From: Cornus controversa | Taxonomy: Eukaryota > Streptophyta > Magnoliopsida > Cornales > Cornaceae | DNA: 64,000 bases | Direction of reading: 5' to 3' | NCBI GenBank assembly: GCA_026545225.1 | Contig: CM048845.1 | Location: 2,436,501 to 2,500,500, forward strand | In this document: one piece after another, positions 33,656-44,554 of the stretch | How positions within the stretch are numbered: the stretch's first letter is position 1 | Layout: the number at the start of each line of letters is the position of its first letter | Notes under the pieces: model-generated | Databases searched by the model: none | The model's input: the letters and a program-made list of their open reading frames with translations, nothing else | Told to the model about the DNA's origin: nothing | Translations under genes and position numbers: made by a program

Positions 33656-34527
33656 ATCTACATGAATGTGAGGCACAACTACTATAGAAGAAAAAATAAA
33701 GCAGCAACCATCAAAGCATATGGCATATGCAAGTGAATCAATACTAGAAATTAAAGTGTGAATATTGAAGATAAATTGTTCTCAAACATAGACAAAAGCT
33801 ATAAAAAAAAAAGGGAGAGAGTAAAAAGCTTGGAGGTCTATCTCGATCATTGCTACAAGAATCAGTTGTCTTCCCCGTTTACAGCTTTCTCTCCTTCACT
33901 CTCAGCCTCCACTTCTCAACAAGAAATGTTGCAAGAGTTTCGTTATAAAAAAAATAGTAAAGGTGATAAACTCACTAGCATAATCCAAATCGGTCCAAGC
34001 TTGAGGGAGAAAAGAATCGAAAATGGGAGCTTTCTTGGAAGCAAACTCCTTATTCTCGCCAAACAAAGAAAAACCAAAATTTCCAATATTATTGTCTGGA
34101 TTTTAGAAACAATAAATGATGGAAACCCAATTTAGCTATGAAACTATCATCATGCAAAGACATGGTGAGATTGAAAAACTTCAAAAAATAAAGAGAGATT
34201 TCTTTGAATGAAGGAAGAAAAAAAGAAAAACCTACCTCTTTTTATTTTATTTTTTAAAAATGTCTCTTTAGAAATATATATATATGTATATATATATAAT
34301 AGAATAGACTTGGATTCAAAGGAATCCCAGTGGCTTTCACACATCGGTTGATTTACCTAGGTGAACATAAATCTAGGAGTCTCAAGTAGAACTTCCGAAA
34401 TAAAGTAAGTTATATTTTAAATTGGGATTCAGTTTGTTGCGACACCTCGAGAAATTAAAACGTCGCGAGGTGAATACAAATGTGAGAGTCTCAAATAAAC
34501 TTATATTATATAAAATAAAATATATTT
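33606..34527. other. Spacer between the two Gypsy elements
   Basis: Contains an ATAC/TG microsatellite at 33607-33656 and a 125-codon open frame at 33758-34135 with no recognised family; coding is not supported. GTCGCGAGGTG and CACCTCGAGAAATT words near 34440-34475 and ACTCGAAAAGTTAAAC after 38052 suggest that one older repeat surrounds the 34528-38052 insertion. Confidence 0.45.
33607..33656. repeat. (ATAC)n then (TG)n microsatellite
   Basis: Four ATAC/CATA units, a short ATAT core and about fourteen TG units. Confidence 0.92.
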
Positions 34528-34912
34528 TGATAGAGTATTTGACTCCAATTATGAAATGTACAACGTCGAGGTTGAGTTCAAGCTGATGTGGATAAGAAGT
34601 CTAATACTTTAACGAGGACTTCTCTATCTCCAGGAGCCAGTCTCCTACTATGATATAGTCCCACTTGACCATCTCCAGGAGCCAGTCTCCTACTAAGATA
34701 TAGTTTCATTTGACCGTTATAAATACAGAGACGGTCCATATACCAGGTACGTAATTAATACCTCCTGAGTTCCTTTATAGCTTGAAAAAGCCCTTTCGAT
34801 TTCTGACTTGATTGTCGGAGCGTAATTGGTCGGTGCCCTCTCGATTACCCTTCTCTTGTCCTTTTTTACAGGTTGGTGTTTGACCAGTTCGGGGTAAATT
34901 TTTGCTTCATCA
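34528..34912 (+). repeat. 5' LTR of the gag-only Gypsy element
   Basis: 385 bp. Contains the phrase ATCTCCAGGAGCCAGTCTCC twice in tandem (near 34628 and 34673) and a TATAAATACAGAG TATA-like element near 34720. Confidence 0.9.
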
Positions 34913-34957
34913 GTTGGCGCCGTTTGTGGAAAATAATCACAAACTTGATTGTTCTAC

Positions 34958-36277
34958 ATGAATCATATACGAAGCATGATGCACCTACGATCTGGGTTAG
35001 AGACTACCACTGTAAAAGACCCTCCAGAGTAGGGCCCTCTTGCCGACCACAATCCCCCAGCACAGGACCTCCCTGCCGGTCACAATCCTCCAGCTTCCCA
35101 AGATCCTCTTGTCGACCATGACCCGCTTGCTGCCCCTGATCTTCCCGGTTGCAATGTGCCAGCTGCAGGACAAGGATGCATGTAACCCCCTGGATAGATG
35201 GATTTCCCTGGGGCACGCCCTGAAATCCCAAACGACCAGGGACGGATCGCAGCTTTGGAATTCCAAGTTCGAAACTTGAATTAAAGTCTGGCACAGATAC
35301 TCCAACAAAATGCGGCAATAATGCAGCGCCTCCCTCCTGTGGCGCCAGAACCATCGCCGGGTCACCCTATTGATCCAGAAGGGGATGATGTTGGGCGAGA
35401 CAGTGAAGTCCCAACGGACGACGCAGCTAAGAACCGAGTAAAAGGTGGGACAAACCCCAGTTACCTAGTCCCACTCGAAAAGAACCAACCCCATGAAAAC
35501 TCAGAGCACCCAGGGAAAACTACTTATTATGACATTGAGATGCAGGACCTCAGAACCAGGGTAAAAAGCATGGCCCACGCCATAAAAGGGAAGGGCCCTG
35601 CTACAGTAGAGGAGCTGGTCCAACAAACTAACCTCCCTTTCTTCACAGGGATAATGAGTTGTCCTTTGCCCAACAAGTTCAAGATGCCCACCCTTGAAAG
35701 CTTTGATGAGACCAAGGACCCGTTAGATCATCTAGAGACCTACAAGGCTCTGATGCACCTCTAAGGAATACCAGATGAAATCCTATATGGAGCTTTTCCT
35801 ACTACATTGAAGGGTTCTGCCCAGTCATGGTTCAACAACCTGAAGCCAGCATCTGTATGTTCCTTCAAAGAACTGAGCCAATTATTCGTAGGCAATTTTA
35901 TTACCTCCCGAAGGCACAGAAAGCTAGACACCTATCTCCTGAACGTAAGACAGAATAAGAGGGAGTCATTACAAGACTACATTAACCGGTTTAACAGGGA
36001 GATGTTGCAGGTCAATGCTCTAGACGATAAGGTGGCAGTTACCGCATTCATAGGGGGCTTATTGCCTTCAAAATTATTATACTCAATTTCCAAGCACCCT
36101 CTAGAAAGTATGTCCAAGCTACTTGTAAAAGTCCAAAAGTACATGAACGCAGAGGATGCCTTTGATGCAAGAAAGGCAGACAGGAAAAGGGAGGGACATT
36201 CCAGTAAGGAAGATAGAGACCCCAAGTATGGCAAAATGTCACAGGGGCAAACCGATAAAGCATCACGTCATGAGTAG
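34958..36277 (+). pseudogene. Ty3/Gypsy gag (copy 2), inactivated by stops
   Basis: Likely start ATG at 34958 (MNHIRSMMHLRSGLE). In-frame stops occur soon after (TAG in the first 30 codons, TAA near 35183), again at 35762 (ALMHL stop GIPDE) and the frame ends at 36277. Recognisable capsid blocks are PLPNKFKMPTLESFD, TKDPLDHLETYKALM, LKGSAQSWFNNLKPASV, VRQNKRESLQDYINRFN and LLVKVQKYMNAEDAFDARKA. The N-terminal part is Pro-rich with repeats of a DHNPPA-like unit. It has no zinc knuckle. It is the better-preserved of the two gag copies in the window. Confidence 0.88.
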
Positions 36278-36544
36278 GGAGACAGGGGGCATATTGACTA
36301 GAGACATTAAAAGGGAGGCAGTTGGTCCATCCTTGGATTGCTGAGCATTTGTGGAAGTGCCACCAGTAAGACTTTCTTTTAAAAGTTTCATTTACTTTAA
36401 TTATTCTAGCTGAAGCTCAATTTAATATCGAGCCTTAGGGCGATAGCTCCGAGGTTTTTGCTCGAATAATTCTCTATTTGTTACTCAAATATCAATAACA
36501 ATCATTTTCGTTTCAAAATATGTTGTTATAACTAAAACAAAAAG

Positions 36545-37170
36545 TACACAACCCTACGGGGATACACTTCCAAGGAGGGCCTTTAATGAAAAAGACGAGA
36601 TGGATGAATCCTGAGAACATTGTTTAACAACCCTATGGGGCCCAGCCCTACAAGGGCCCAGCCCTACGAGGTCCACCCTACGGGGATACACCTTCAAGGA
36701 GGGCCTTTAATGAAAAAGGCGAGATGGATGAATCCCGATAACATTGTTTAATAGCCCTACAAGGGCACAGCCCTATGAAGGCCACCCTACGGGGATACAC
36801 CTCCAAGGAGGGCCTTTAATGAAAAAAGCAGGATGGATGAATCTCGAGAACATTATTTAACAGCCCTACGAGGACACAGCCCTACAAGGGCACATCCCTA
36901 CAAGGGCCATCCTACGGGGATACACCTCTAAGGAGGGCCTTTAATGAAAAAGGCGGGATGGATGAATTTCGAGAATATTGTTTAAACAGTCCTACGAGGG
37001 CACAAGCCCAGCCCTATGGGGGCACAAGCCCAGCCCTACGGGGGCCTAGCCCTACAACGGGGACACGACCACACATTTTCAAATGGCCTTTAATGAAAAA
37101 TGTGGGATGATTAAATTCGAAAACATTGTCGACCTACCCTACGGGGGCACAACCTGTTAAAAGAGATTTT
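36545..37170 (+). repeat. Tandem array in the Gypsy 3' untranslated region
   Basis: About five copies of a 108-130 bp unit that contains CCCTACGGGGATACAC, CAAGGAGGGCCTTTAATGAA, AAAGGCGGGATGGATGAAT and GAACATTGTTTAA. Units start near 36552, 36676, 36784, 36911 and 37040. Inside each unit the short block AGCCCTACGAGGGC is itself repeated one to four times, which explains the length differences. Tandem repeats between pol and the 3' LTR are known for Tat-lineage elements and can seed satellites. Confidence 0.88.
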
Positions 37171-37265
37171 AGCAAAAGGCAGGTAAGTCCCGCCAAGGTG
37201 GTCACATGGCTTTATCAAGAGTCATGCTATTAAGTTTATTAATTAGAGTTTATTAACCAAGTGAG

Positions 37266-37332
37266 TCATTGGCATAATGGTTAGGGTGAAACCATCAGAA
37301 ATTATTAGCTAAGGTTCAATTCTTTAAAGTGA
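37266..37332 (+). other. tRNA-like segment (A and B box), possible SINE head
   Basis: TGGCATAATGGTTAGGGTG near 37271 resembles a tRNA A box region and AGGTTCAATTC near 37313 resembles a B box, 40 nt apart. A cloverleaf is not convincing and a (TA)n tract follows directly. It may be a SINE head inserted in the retroelement. Confidence 0.3.
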
Positions 37333-37336
37333 TAAT

Positions 37337-37340
<4 letters not shown>

Positions 37341-37378
<38 letters not shown>
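37341..37378. repeat. (TA)n microsatellite
   Basis: About 18 TA units inside the Gypsy 3' region. Confidence 0.95.
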
Positions 37379-37380
<2 letters not shown>

Positions 37381-37385
37381 TGGGT

Positions 37386-37580
37386 TCTTATATACCGGCC
37401 AAAGGCCGGACCGAAGAAGAAACTGCCCAACCAAACACCAAGCCCAGGAAGAAACTGGCCCGACTAAGGGCGGGCCCACCTGACCAGACGCTACCGGCCC
37501 CACCGGGGCAAGCGCTGCCGGCCCACCTGGCAGGGCGCAGCAGGGCCCACCTGGTCGGGCGCGTGCCCACGCGCGCGAAA
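37386..37580. other. GC-rich block inside the Gypsy element
   Basis: About 190 bases dominated by GGCCCACCTG, CCGGCC and GGGCG words, in sharp contrast to the AT-rich surroundings. GGCCCACCTGGNNGGGCGC is repeated near 37518 and 37545, with a related CCCCACCGGGGC between. No gene recognised. Confidence 0.7.
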
Positions 37581-37711
37581 AAAAAAAAGGAAAAAAAAAA
37601 AGAGAAAAAGAGCTTGTAGCGGTTTACAATCTACGAGTCAAGAAAAAGCCTAGCAACCTAGCCAAAGTGTTCCTAAGGCCCGACAAGCAACCCTTATGAA
37701 TAGGGGGCATC

Positions 37712-38052
37712 TGATAGAGTATTTGACTCTAATTATGAAACGTACAACGTACTCTATCTCCAGGAGTCAGTCTCCTACTATGATACAGTCCCACTTGACC
37801 ATCTCCAGGAGCCAGTCTCCTATTAGGATACAGTTTCATTTGACTGCTATAAATACAGAGACGGTCCATATACCAGGTACGTAATTAATACCCCCTGAGT
37901 TCCTTTATAGCTTGAAAAACCCTTTCGATTTCTGACTTGATCGTCGGAGCGTAGTCAGCCGGCACCGCACCGGCGCCCTCTCGATTACCCTTCTCTTGTC
38001 CTTTTTTACAGGTTGGCGTTTGACCAGTTCGGGGTGAATTTTTGCTTCATCA
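37712..38052 (+). repeat. 3' LTR of the gag-only Gypsy element
   Basis: 341 bp. Compared with the left copy it lacks about 53 bp after GTACAACGT and has an extra CCGGCACCGCACCGG stretch near 37960. It is followed by the TSD TATTT. Confidence 0.9.
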
Positions 38053-38839
38053 TATTTGAATTAAACTTCCGATGTATATATAAATGAGGAACTCGAAAAG
38101 TTAAACTTATGAGGTGTATATAAATGAGTAAATCCTAATTTATGTTTAAAAAAAAAAAAGAAAAGTGAATCAGGAGTCCACTACCACTTTATCTCGAAAA
38201 ATTTAAATGACGAAGCGAATATAAAGTCATGACTTCCAAATACAATTTTAGAGTTACACTCGACTAATATTGATTGATCAATGCTACTGACTAGTTTTTT
38301 CTATTTACTTATTTTGGTTATGCAGGCCACATGTAATTGCAAAACATTACCATGAAACCAATGGAATGTTTCCTGAACCAAAACTAAACCAAAAACAAGT
38401 ATACGCAGAAAAAACCTGCCATAAATCACTCATCATCATTAAATATTTATTTGCAATTAGAATACTTCTACACAACAATTGCAATCTATATATCTTTGAT
38501 TTGCTTTTGAAATTGATGATTACTACACTGATTTTTTTGTGTTTTCAAAATGAATAGATACACGATAGTTGTGCTCCGTGGTTTCAATATTTTTGCGATG
38601 ACTATTCAGGACTCGAAAATAGGGGCAACTGATAAGGGAGATTTTTCACGTTGACAATATAACCAGTTGAGTTAATTTGAATTTAATTTTTCATGATTAC
38701 AGCAAGATGATGAAGTAGTCATGAAGTGATTACAGTGAATCTCGGGAGACACGTCTTTGACAACCAACTCAAGCGAGGTATGTACAATCATTAATCAGAA
38801 AAAGAGCATTAAATACGCTACATATCATCTCTCCTCATT

Positions 38840-38905
38840 TATTGACAGATCAATTGACTTGATCGTCGGAGGGTCCTTGGTCGGCACCACATCGGTGCCA
38901 CCGAC
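38840..38905 (+). mobile_element. Gypsy LTR remnant
   Basis: GACTTGATCGTCGGAG at about 38858, then TTGGTCGGCACCACATCGGT, closely match the U5 part of the LTR at 37712-38052 (GACTTGATCGTCGGAGCG ... GGCACCGCACCGGCG). The sequence on both sides does not match, so it is a truncated or diverged LTR of a related element. Confidence 0.55.
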
Positions 38906-39378
38906 GTGATTTCATTATTCGTTTTGCAGAAAACGACGTCATCCCATATTCTGCTTTTTTTTTTCTTCAACAAGAAATATGGAGAATTTATTATAAGAAT
39001 GTTTTCACTAAGTTGGAAGTGACAAAATGACACCCAAAAAAAATATAGGATAAAGTTATTAAAAATAGATTGAAAAAGTTAAACATAGTCGGGGAATGGT
39101 ATGTAATAAATAAATAAATAAGAGAGAATTTATGTGACGGTTCGGTTCCATTCATACGAGATTAAGTCAATGATTTTTTTACTAAGCTTGTGGAAACTTT
39201 TTTTTTAAAAGAAAGGGAACTTAATTAATCACAAAATTCATAATAATTGAACAACTTCTTTTATATCATTATTATTACACTTTAAATGATTTATTCAAGA
39301 TGATGAACTTCGCCATTAAAATGCTTAGTAATTACAATTAAAACCATTGACCAAGCATACTTGTTGAATACATAGAAT

Positions 39379-39420
39379 CCAAAGAAAAAGAAAAAGAAAA
39401 AGAAAAAGAAAAAGAAAACG
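39379..39420. repeat. (GAAAAA)n microsatellite
   Basis: About seven hexamer units, then GAAAGGGAAAGGG. Confidence 0.92.
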
Positions 39421-39589
39421 AAAAGGGAAAGGGAGACCCGCATAAGAATCGGCACCGTCGTTATAACCGTTAATTAAGCGGATGCCACAAGTTGGGGCAA
39501 AACCGTCATTCAATCGCTCTTATACAGTGGGCTTCCTCTCACAAATACAAATACTGATATATATAGAGAGAGAAAGAGTCCAAAGGGCA

Positions 39590-40197
39590 TGCACCATCTT
39601 CCACCTTCCCTTTTCTTCGAATTCTTGTTGACAGGGAGCCCTTTTTATCGATTCCGACTCAGTTACTTACTTCGTGTTCTCTTCTCAATATTTATTTTTT
39701 CAGTCTTGATTGCCTTCAATCTCTATAATAATATATATATATATAGAGAGAGAGAGAGTTGCACTTCTACAAGTCACTATATTTCTGGGGTCCGACTATA
39801 AACCCAGGTATGGAAATTCACAAATTTTCTTTTTTCTAAAGTTCCAATTTGTTTTTTCACATTGATAGAGACATAGAGTGATTATTTTGAAATTCAATGT
39901 TCTGATTTTCAAAACTTGTTAGAGAGTCCGTAATTCTTGGCCGTGGTTTGATCACACATATCTGTGGACTTCATAACATCTATATTTGTCTGAAATTTCT
40001 TAACATCATGATATACACACTCACATGTTCTGGTGCTGATTATGATCTGGGTTTTTCATGTTATGGACTCACTCAATGGTTCACTGATTTTTTTCTGTTT
40101 GATGGAGAGTTTAGAAATTTTGTGTGGCTATTAAAACTTATATATTTATATAGTTGGTTTTATGGAGGTAGGTTTCTGTATGGGTTGAATCCGAGGA
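39590..40197 (+). promoter_or_regulatory. Probable promoter, leader and 5' UTR intron of the WD40 gene
   Basis: CT-rich leader-like sequence precedes a possible 5' UTR intron with donor CAG|GTATGG at 39807/39808 and acceptor AG at 40170-40171, which would place GTTTCTG..GAGGAATG as the start of the coding exon. This follows from splice-site appearance only; a transcript would settle it. TA/GA repeats lie at 39731-39758. Confidence 0.4.
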
Positions 40198-43100
40198 ATG
40201 ATGGCTAGTTATTGTGAAGCGAAAGAAGATCAATTCTTTGATACTTGTGATGAGATCGCTTCCGTGTCTGATTTTGGTTCAGATTGTTCTAGTTCTGGGG
40301 TTGCCAATTGTGGTTCAGATGGTCGTCTTGGGAATGAATTTTGGACTAACAACAATCTAGAGAGTGTCTGTGAGCGTCGCCAGAGGTTCTTGAAGTGGAT
40401 TGGTTTAAGTTTAGATCAGAATCCAGTTGAAAGAGAGGAGGCCCCAGGAGATAATGACATCGAAATGGGAATTGAGAGAATTAGAATTACTGAAAACAGT
40501 GGTGCTGTGCTAAGAAATTCCGATTTGGAAGACCAGTTTTTGTCAAAAGAAGCTACAGGGGGATGGATAGAAGATGATAGTTCTGATGAGGAGAATTCTA
40601 TTTGTAGTATCAAGAATTTGGAGGATGAGATAGAGATTGTCATGGATGAAATTAGCCACCATCATATGCTTGGAAGATCACAGGAAGTAAGTTCGAGTCC
40701 TCTTGGTTCGTCTTCTTTGGTTCATCAATTGTTGCAGAAAGAAGATGAGGCTGGTGAAATGGTGGATATGAAGAAGAAAGTGAAGAGGGGCTGGCTTAAG
40801 AAATTAAGTGTCCTAGCACATATTACCAATAGGCAAGGGGAAGCTAGTGTGAAGTCGAGTGATTTCAACTGGGAGTTCGGGTCTAGAGTTCCAAGAGTTC
40901 GGGTTCATCTACATGGGAAAAGGTCGAAGGAATTGTCCTCCCTTTACCCGGGACAAGAATTTCCAGCACACAAGGGCTCAATCTCGACAATGAAATTCAG
41001 TCCTGATGGCCAGTACCTGGCAAGTGCCGGTGAAGATGGTGTTGTTCGTGTCTGGAAGGTGATTGAGTATGACAGACCAAATCAATTTGACATTCAAGAT
41101 ACTGATCCTTCATGTTTGTACTTCTCAGTGAATCATTTATCCAAATTTGCCCATCTTGATGTGGATAAAAACAGAATTGGTAAGATGAAAAGGTTGAGGA
41201 AATCAACGGAGACAGCTTGTGTAATTTTCCCACCAACTGTTTTCCGGATTTTGGAGAAACCTTTACATGAATTCCATGGACACAGTCGTGAGGTCTTGGA
41301 TCTTTCTTGGTCCAGGAAAGGGGTTAGTATTATCAGAAAAAGTTTATTTCTTTTTATCCTTTGTTGATAAACCATTATTGTTTTCTCTAATTATGAAGTC
41401 AACAAACAAATTCAATATATTTTACTCAATTATTGTTGTAATTTACTGGTTAAAATGATATATGTTTCCTGGATTTTGGCTCATTAATCTTGTTTCTGAT
41501 ATCTGTCTGCAGTATCTGCTGTCATCCTCTGTTGATAAAACTGTTCGCCTATGGCAAGTCGAACATGACCAATGCCTTGGAGTTTTTTCTCATAATAACT
41601 ATGGTAAGCTTTTTTCAACATGTATGTGTTAGACTTATTTGATCATTTTGGTTGTTTTATTCATCACAATCTCAGTCTCTTTTCCCGATTCGTAAAAACT
41701 GTGATGAATTTTGATTACAATAAAAACTGATGCAGTGACCTGCATAGAATTCAATCCCATGGATGATAATTATTTCATCAGTGGTTCAATAGATGGGAAG
41801 GTGCGAATTTGGGAAGTGCATGGTTGTCAAGTTGTTGATTGGACTGATATAAGAGAAATAGTGACTGCTGTGTGTTATTCCCCCAATGGGAAGGTTTGTC
41901 GGATTTCTTGCTTCTAGCTTTTCGAGTGAAATTTAACTTAAAAATTACTTATGAATTCTAATTAAGAAGATTTTTGCTTCAATGGTGCAGGGGGGAATAG
42001 TAGGCTCCATGGATGGAAACTGCCGTTTTTATGATATAATAGGTGTGATACAATTTTTTTTATTCATACAACATTTCAATAAGTGAACACAGCAGAACTA
42101 GTTTGTATAAACTTGTGCCAAATGGCATATATATGTTCCTATCTCATTAATTCTCTTAAAATGGTTTGCGCATTCGCTGCAAGAAAGTTATTTGTCTAGT
42201 TTTCTGCCCTGCGTCTGTATTAATTGACCCGGGTGCAGCTGAACTTCTTGTATTATATTGGCAGCAACCAATTTCCCCATAATTGGAATGATACCAGAAA
42301 TGTTAATTTCCTTAATGCAGTTGTAATCTTTTTCATATTAATTAATTATAGTAAGAAATGAGGAGGATTAACATTTACCGAACATGTTTTGCATGGGTTA
42401 GATAATCGTTTGCAACTGGATGCTCAAATAGGTTTAAAGGGGAAAAAGAAGTCGCCCTGCAAGAAGATCACTGGTTTCCAGGTAATCATCTCTTGCCTTA
42501 CCTTTCTTTCTTTGTTTGTTTTTTCCCTCAGAAAACAAAAGTGTGACACACTTCATTTTCACTCTTTAGTATTCCCCAAGTGACTCTAGCAAAGTAATGG
42601 TAACTTCTGCTGATTCTCAACTTCGAATACTTTCTGGAGTCAATGTCATCAGCAAATTCAAGGGTGTGTATTAGTATCTTTATCTTTGATTCGATATAAA
42701 GAATGAAATATTGTCCTCCTTTTCTTTGGGATTCAAGCTACATTGTTTTGAATAGAACTTTTTCTTTCCTGTTTCTAGGCATTCGAAATTTAGGTAGTCA
42801 GGTACCTGCATCTTTCACCTCAGATGGGAAACACATTGTCTGGACAAGTGAGGATTCTCATGTCTATGTTTGGTGCTGCATTAGCCAGGAGAGGACTTCA
42901 TCCACAGGAAAGCACATTTGGTCTTGTGAGAGTTTCTTGGCTCACAATGCTTCGATAGCTTTACCTTGGTGTGGCATGAAAACTACGTCAGAATCACCGG
43001 ACGATCTGCTTGGTAGTATTTTAACAAATGAGAAGTGTGATGAGGATTTACACCACAAAATGCCTCTCTCTTCCCCCGATTGTTTCTCTTTGAGCCGTGG

Positions 43101-43335
43101 TCTTTTCTTGGAGTCTTTGCCAAAGGGATCTGCAACTTGGCCGGAGGAGAAACTACCGGATTCAAGCCCAGTGGCCGTGTCACCCACAATGTGCAAGTCC
43201 GAGTACAAACTCTTGAAGAGTGCTTGCCAGAATACATCCAGTTCTCCTCATATGTGGGGTTTAGTGATCGTAACAGCAGGCTGGGATGGTCAGATTAGAA
43301 CATATTACAATTACGGTTTACCTATTCGTCTTTGA
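40198..43335 (+). CDS. WD40 repeat protein, plant WDR44-like family
   Basis: Seven exons: 40198-41322, 41513-41603, 41736-41893, 41991-42042, 42402-42481, 42570-42663 and 42779-43335, totalling 2157 nt and 718 aa; every junction is GT-AG and keeps frame. Start is one of two adjacent ATGs (40198 or 40201). Residues 1-190 are acidic and Ser-rich, 191-212 a basic patch ([20 protein letters not shown]) typical of this plant family. Seven propeller blades follow: EFPAHKGSI...VRVWKV (254-288), [11 protein letters not shown]...VRLWQV across exons 1-2, VTCIEFNP...VRIWEV (exon 3), a weak blade ending CRFYDI (exons 3-4), a weak blade ending LRILSG (exon 6), [13 protein letters not shown]...VYVWCC (exon 7) and a last blade [15 protein letters not shown] at the C-terminus, after an insertion of about 110 residues. 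Human WDR44 is a Rab11 effector; the role of the plant proteins is largely unknown, so only a scaffold function can be inferred. No disabling change seen. Confidence 0.93.
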
Positions 43336-43885
43336 AATCTATTGGACAGGTTTAGATCCTTTATAGATAACAATGTGTAGTATAGTCAAATTAATTTATA
43401 CCAAACTACAGCCACAGTTGCAATATTGCTTCAAGTTTTTGTGCAAGCCAGCCAGATGTCGACGGTGAGGCTGGAATCAGTATTCTATTGGATATCAATA
43501 TTCAGGTTAATTACAGTTTAATTCTTTGATTTGTTTATTTGAATTTTTTAAGGTGCTATTTGTTCAGAAATACATAGAGGTACAATCTGCTAATGGGAGG
43601 TACAATCTGCTAATGGGGGGTGGTTAGGAGTTTGTAATATGGTTTGTATAATTGAGATTTCTGATAATGCAGAAGAAGCATATGAGCCTGGAATTGCAGC
43701 TAATCTCAGCTAATATCGTGTGCTGTACAAGTTCATGGATTTAAGTAGAATTCATGGATTTGTATAGACTTCTATTACATACTTTCGTGGATTTGTATAG
43801 ACTTTTATTAGAGACTTTAAATTTTTATAGATATGTAATGATTTTTTCAATATATTTATTTATTTGTATCCTTGAATTATATTTT
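43336..43885 (+). other. 3' UTR and downstream flank of the WD40 gene
   Basis: AT-rich. A 20-bp phrase GAGGTACAATCTGCTAATGG is duplicated in tandem near 43575-43618, and TCATGGATTT..TAGACTT is repeated near 43733-43815. The exact polyadenylation site is not evident. Confidence 0.5.
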
Positions 43886-44061
43886 GGGTAAAATATACTC
43901 ACATTTCCTATGGTTTGCTCTAATTACACACGTGTTATGTTTGTAAAAAAGTTACACTCACCTCCCTTCAACACGTTGAAATGATGAGTGTAACTTTTTT
44001 ACAAACATAACACTCGTGTGTAATTAGACCAAACTTGAGGAGAGGTGAGTAAATTTTACCC
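43886..44061. mobile_element. Mutator-like foldback MITE
   Basis: 176 bp, nearly fully palindromic: GGGTAAAATATACTCAC at the left, GTGAGTAAATTTTACCC at the right, and a long inner inverted repeat around AAAAAAGTTACACTCA / TGAGTGTAACTTTTTT. A perfect 9-bp TSD TTATATTTT lies at 43877-43885 and 44062-44070, which is diagnostic of the Mutator superfamily. Confidence 0.9.
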
Positions 44062-44110
44062 TTATATTTTTGCATACAAGTAAACTAATGGTTTAAGGGG
44101 CAGGTATAAT

Positions 44111-44546
44111 TAGGGCTGCAACTCCGGCAGGTTAGAGGTAGAACTCAGACTCAACCCTACATATGAAATGTTCAACCCTAACCCAAACCTGACTCTAACC
44201 CTACTTCCAACCTTAACTACTCAACCTATCCTTGTTATCCAAAGTGTTAACATACAATAAATTAAGATTTAAATAAAGAAAGTTGAAAAGAAAAAAGTTA
44301 TCATAATTTGAATATTATATATAATATATTTAAAATAAAAAATATGTATAAAAATAATATTACAATTTGGGTTCAGGTTGGGCTTGGGTTGTTGGTACCT
44401 CAACCCAAACTCAATCCTAATTAAGTTCGGGTTGAGGTTTTTCAACCCAAACTCAACCCTAATTGTAAAAATAATTGCCCAACCCCGTAAAAAATCGGGT
44501 TGGGCTTGAGTTGGGTTTGGGTTGCCCAACCCAAAGTGTACTCCTA
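44111..44546. mobile_element. hAT-type MITE
   Basis: 436 bp, starts TAGGGCTGCAAC and ends GTACTCCTA. A perfect 8-bp TSD GGTATAAT lies at 44103-44110 and 44547-44554. The interior is full of CAACCCNAAC and GTTGGGTTTGGGTTG words in both orientations, a composition common in plant hAT MITEs. The termini are similar to, but not the same family as, the element at 5733. Confidence 0.85.
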
Positions 44547-44554
44547 GGTATAAT

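Larger units (their letters stand above)
34528..38052 (+). mobile_element. Ty3/Gypsy Tat-like LTR element reduced to gag plus 3' repeat region
   Basis: LTRs 34528-34912 (385 bp) and 37712-38052 (341 bp) start TGATAGAGTATTTG and end TTTGCTTCATCA. The 5-bp TSD TATTT is perfect on both sides (34523-34527 and 38053-38057). TTGGCGCCGTTTGTGG after the left LTR is a plant Gypsy primer-binding site; AATAGGGGGCATC before the right LTR is the polypurine tract. Inside are a stop-ridden gag and a short stretch near 36325-36362 that recalls the integrase end, with all of pol missing between them. A tandem array (36545-37170) and a GC-rich block follow. The LTRs differ by a 53-bp-class deletion in the right copy, a small GC-rich insertion near 37955 and several substitutions, so the insertion is not recent. 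Confidence 0.92.
38053..39589. other. Intergenic between the Gypsy element and the WD40 gene
   Basis: No gene recognised. AT-rich, with a (GAAAAA)n microsatellite at 39379-39420 and a Gypsy LTR remnant listed separately. Confidence 0.5.

Noticed and set aside
33758-34135. 125-codon open frame between the Gypsy elements
   Set aside because: No recognised domain; lies in repeat-rich spacer and its composition is not decisive.
34997-35365. 116-122 codon open frames on the minus strand in the Gypsy element
   Set aside because: Antisense shadows of the Pro-rich gag N-terminal region.
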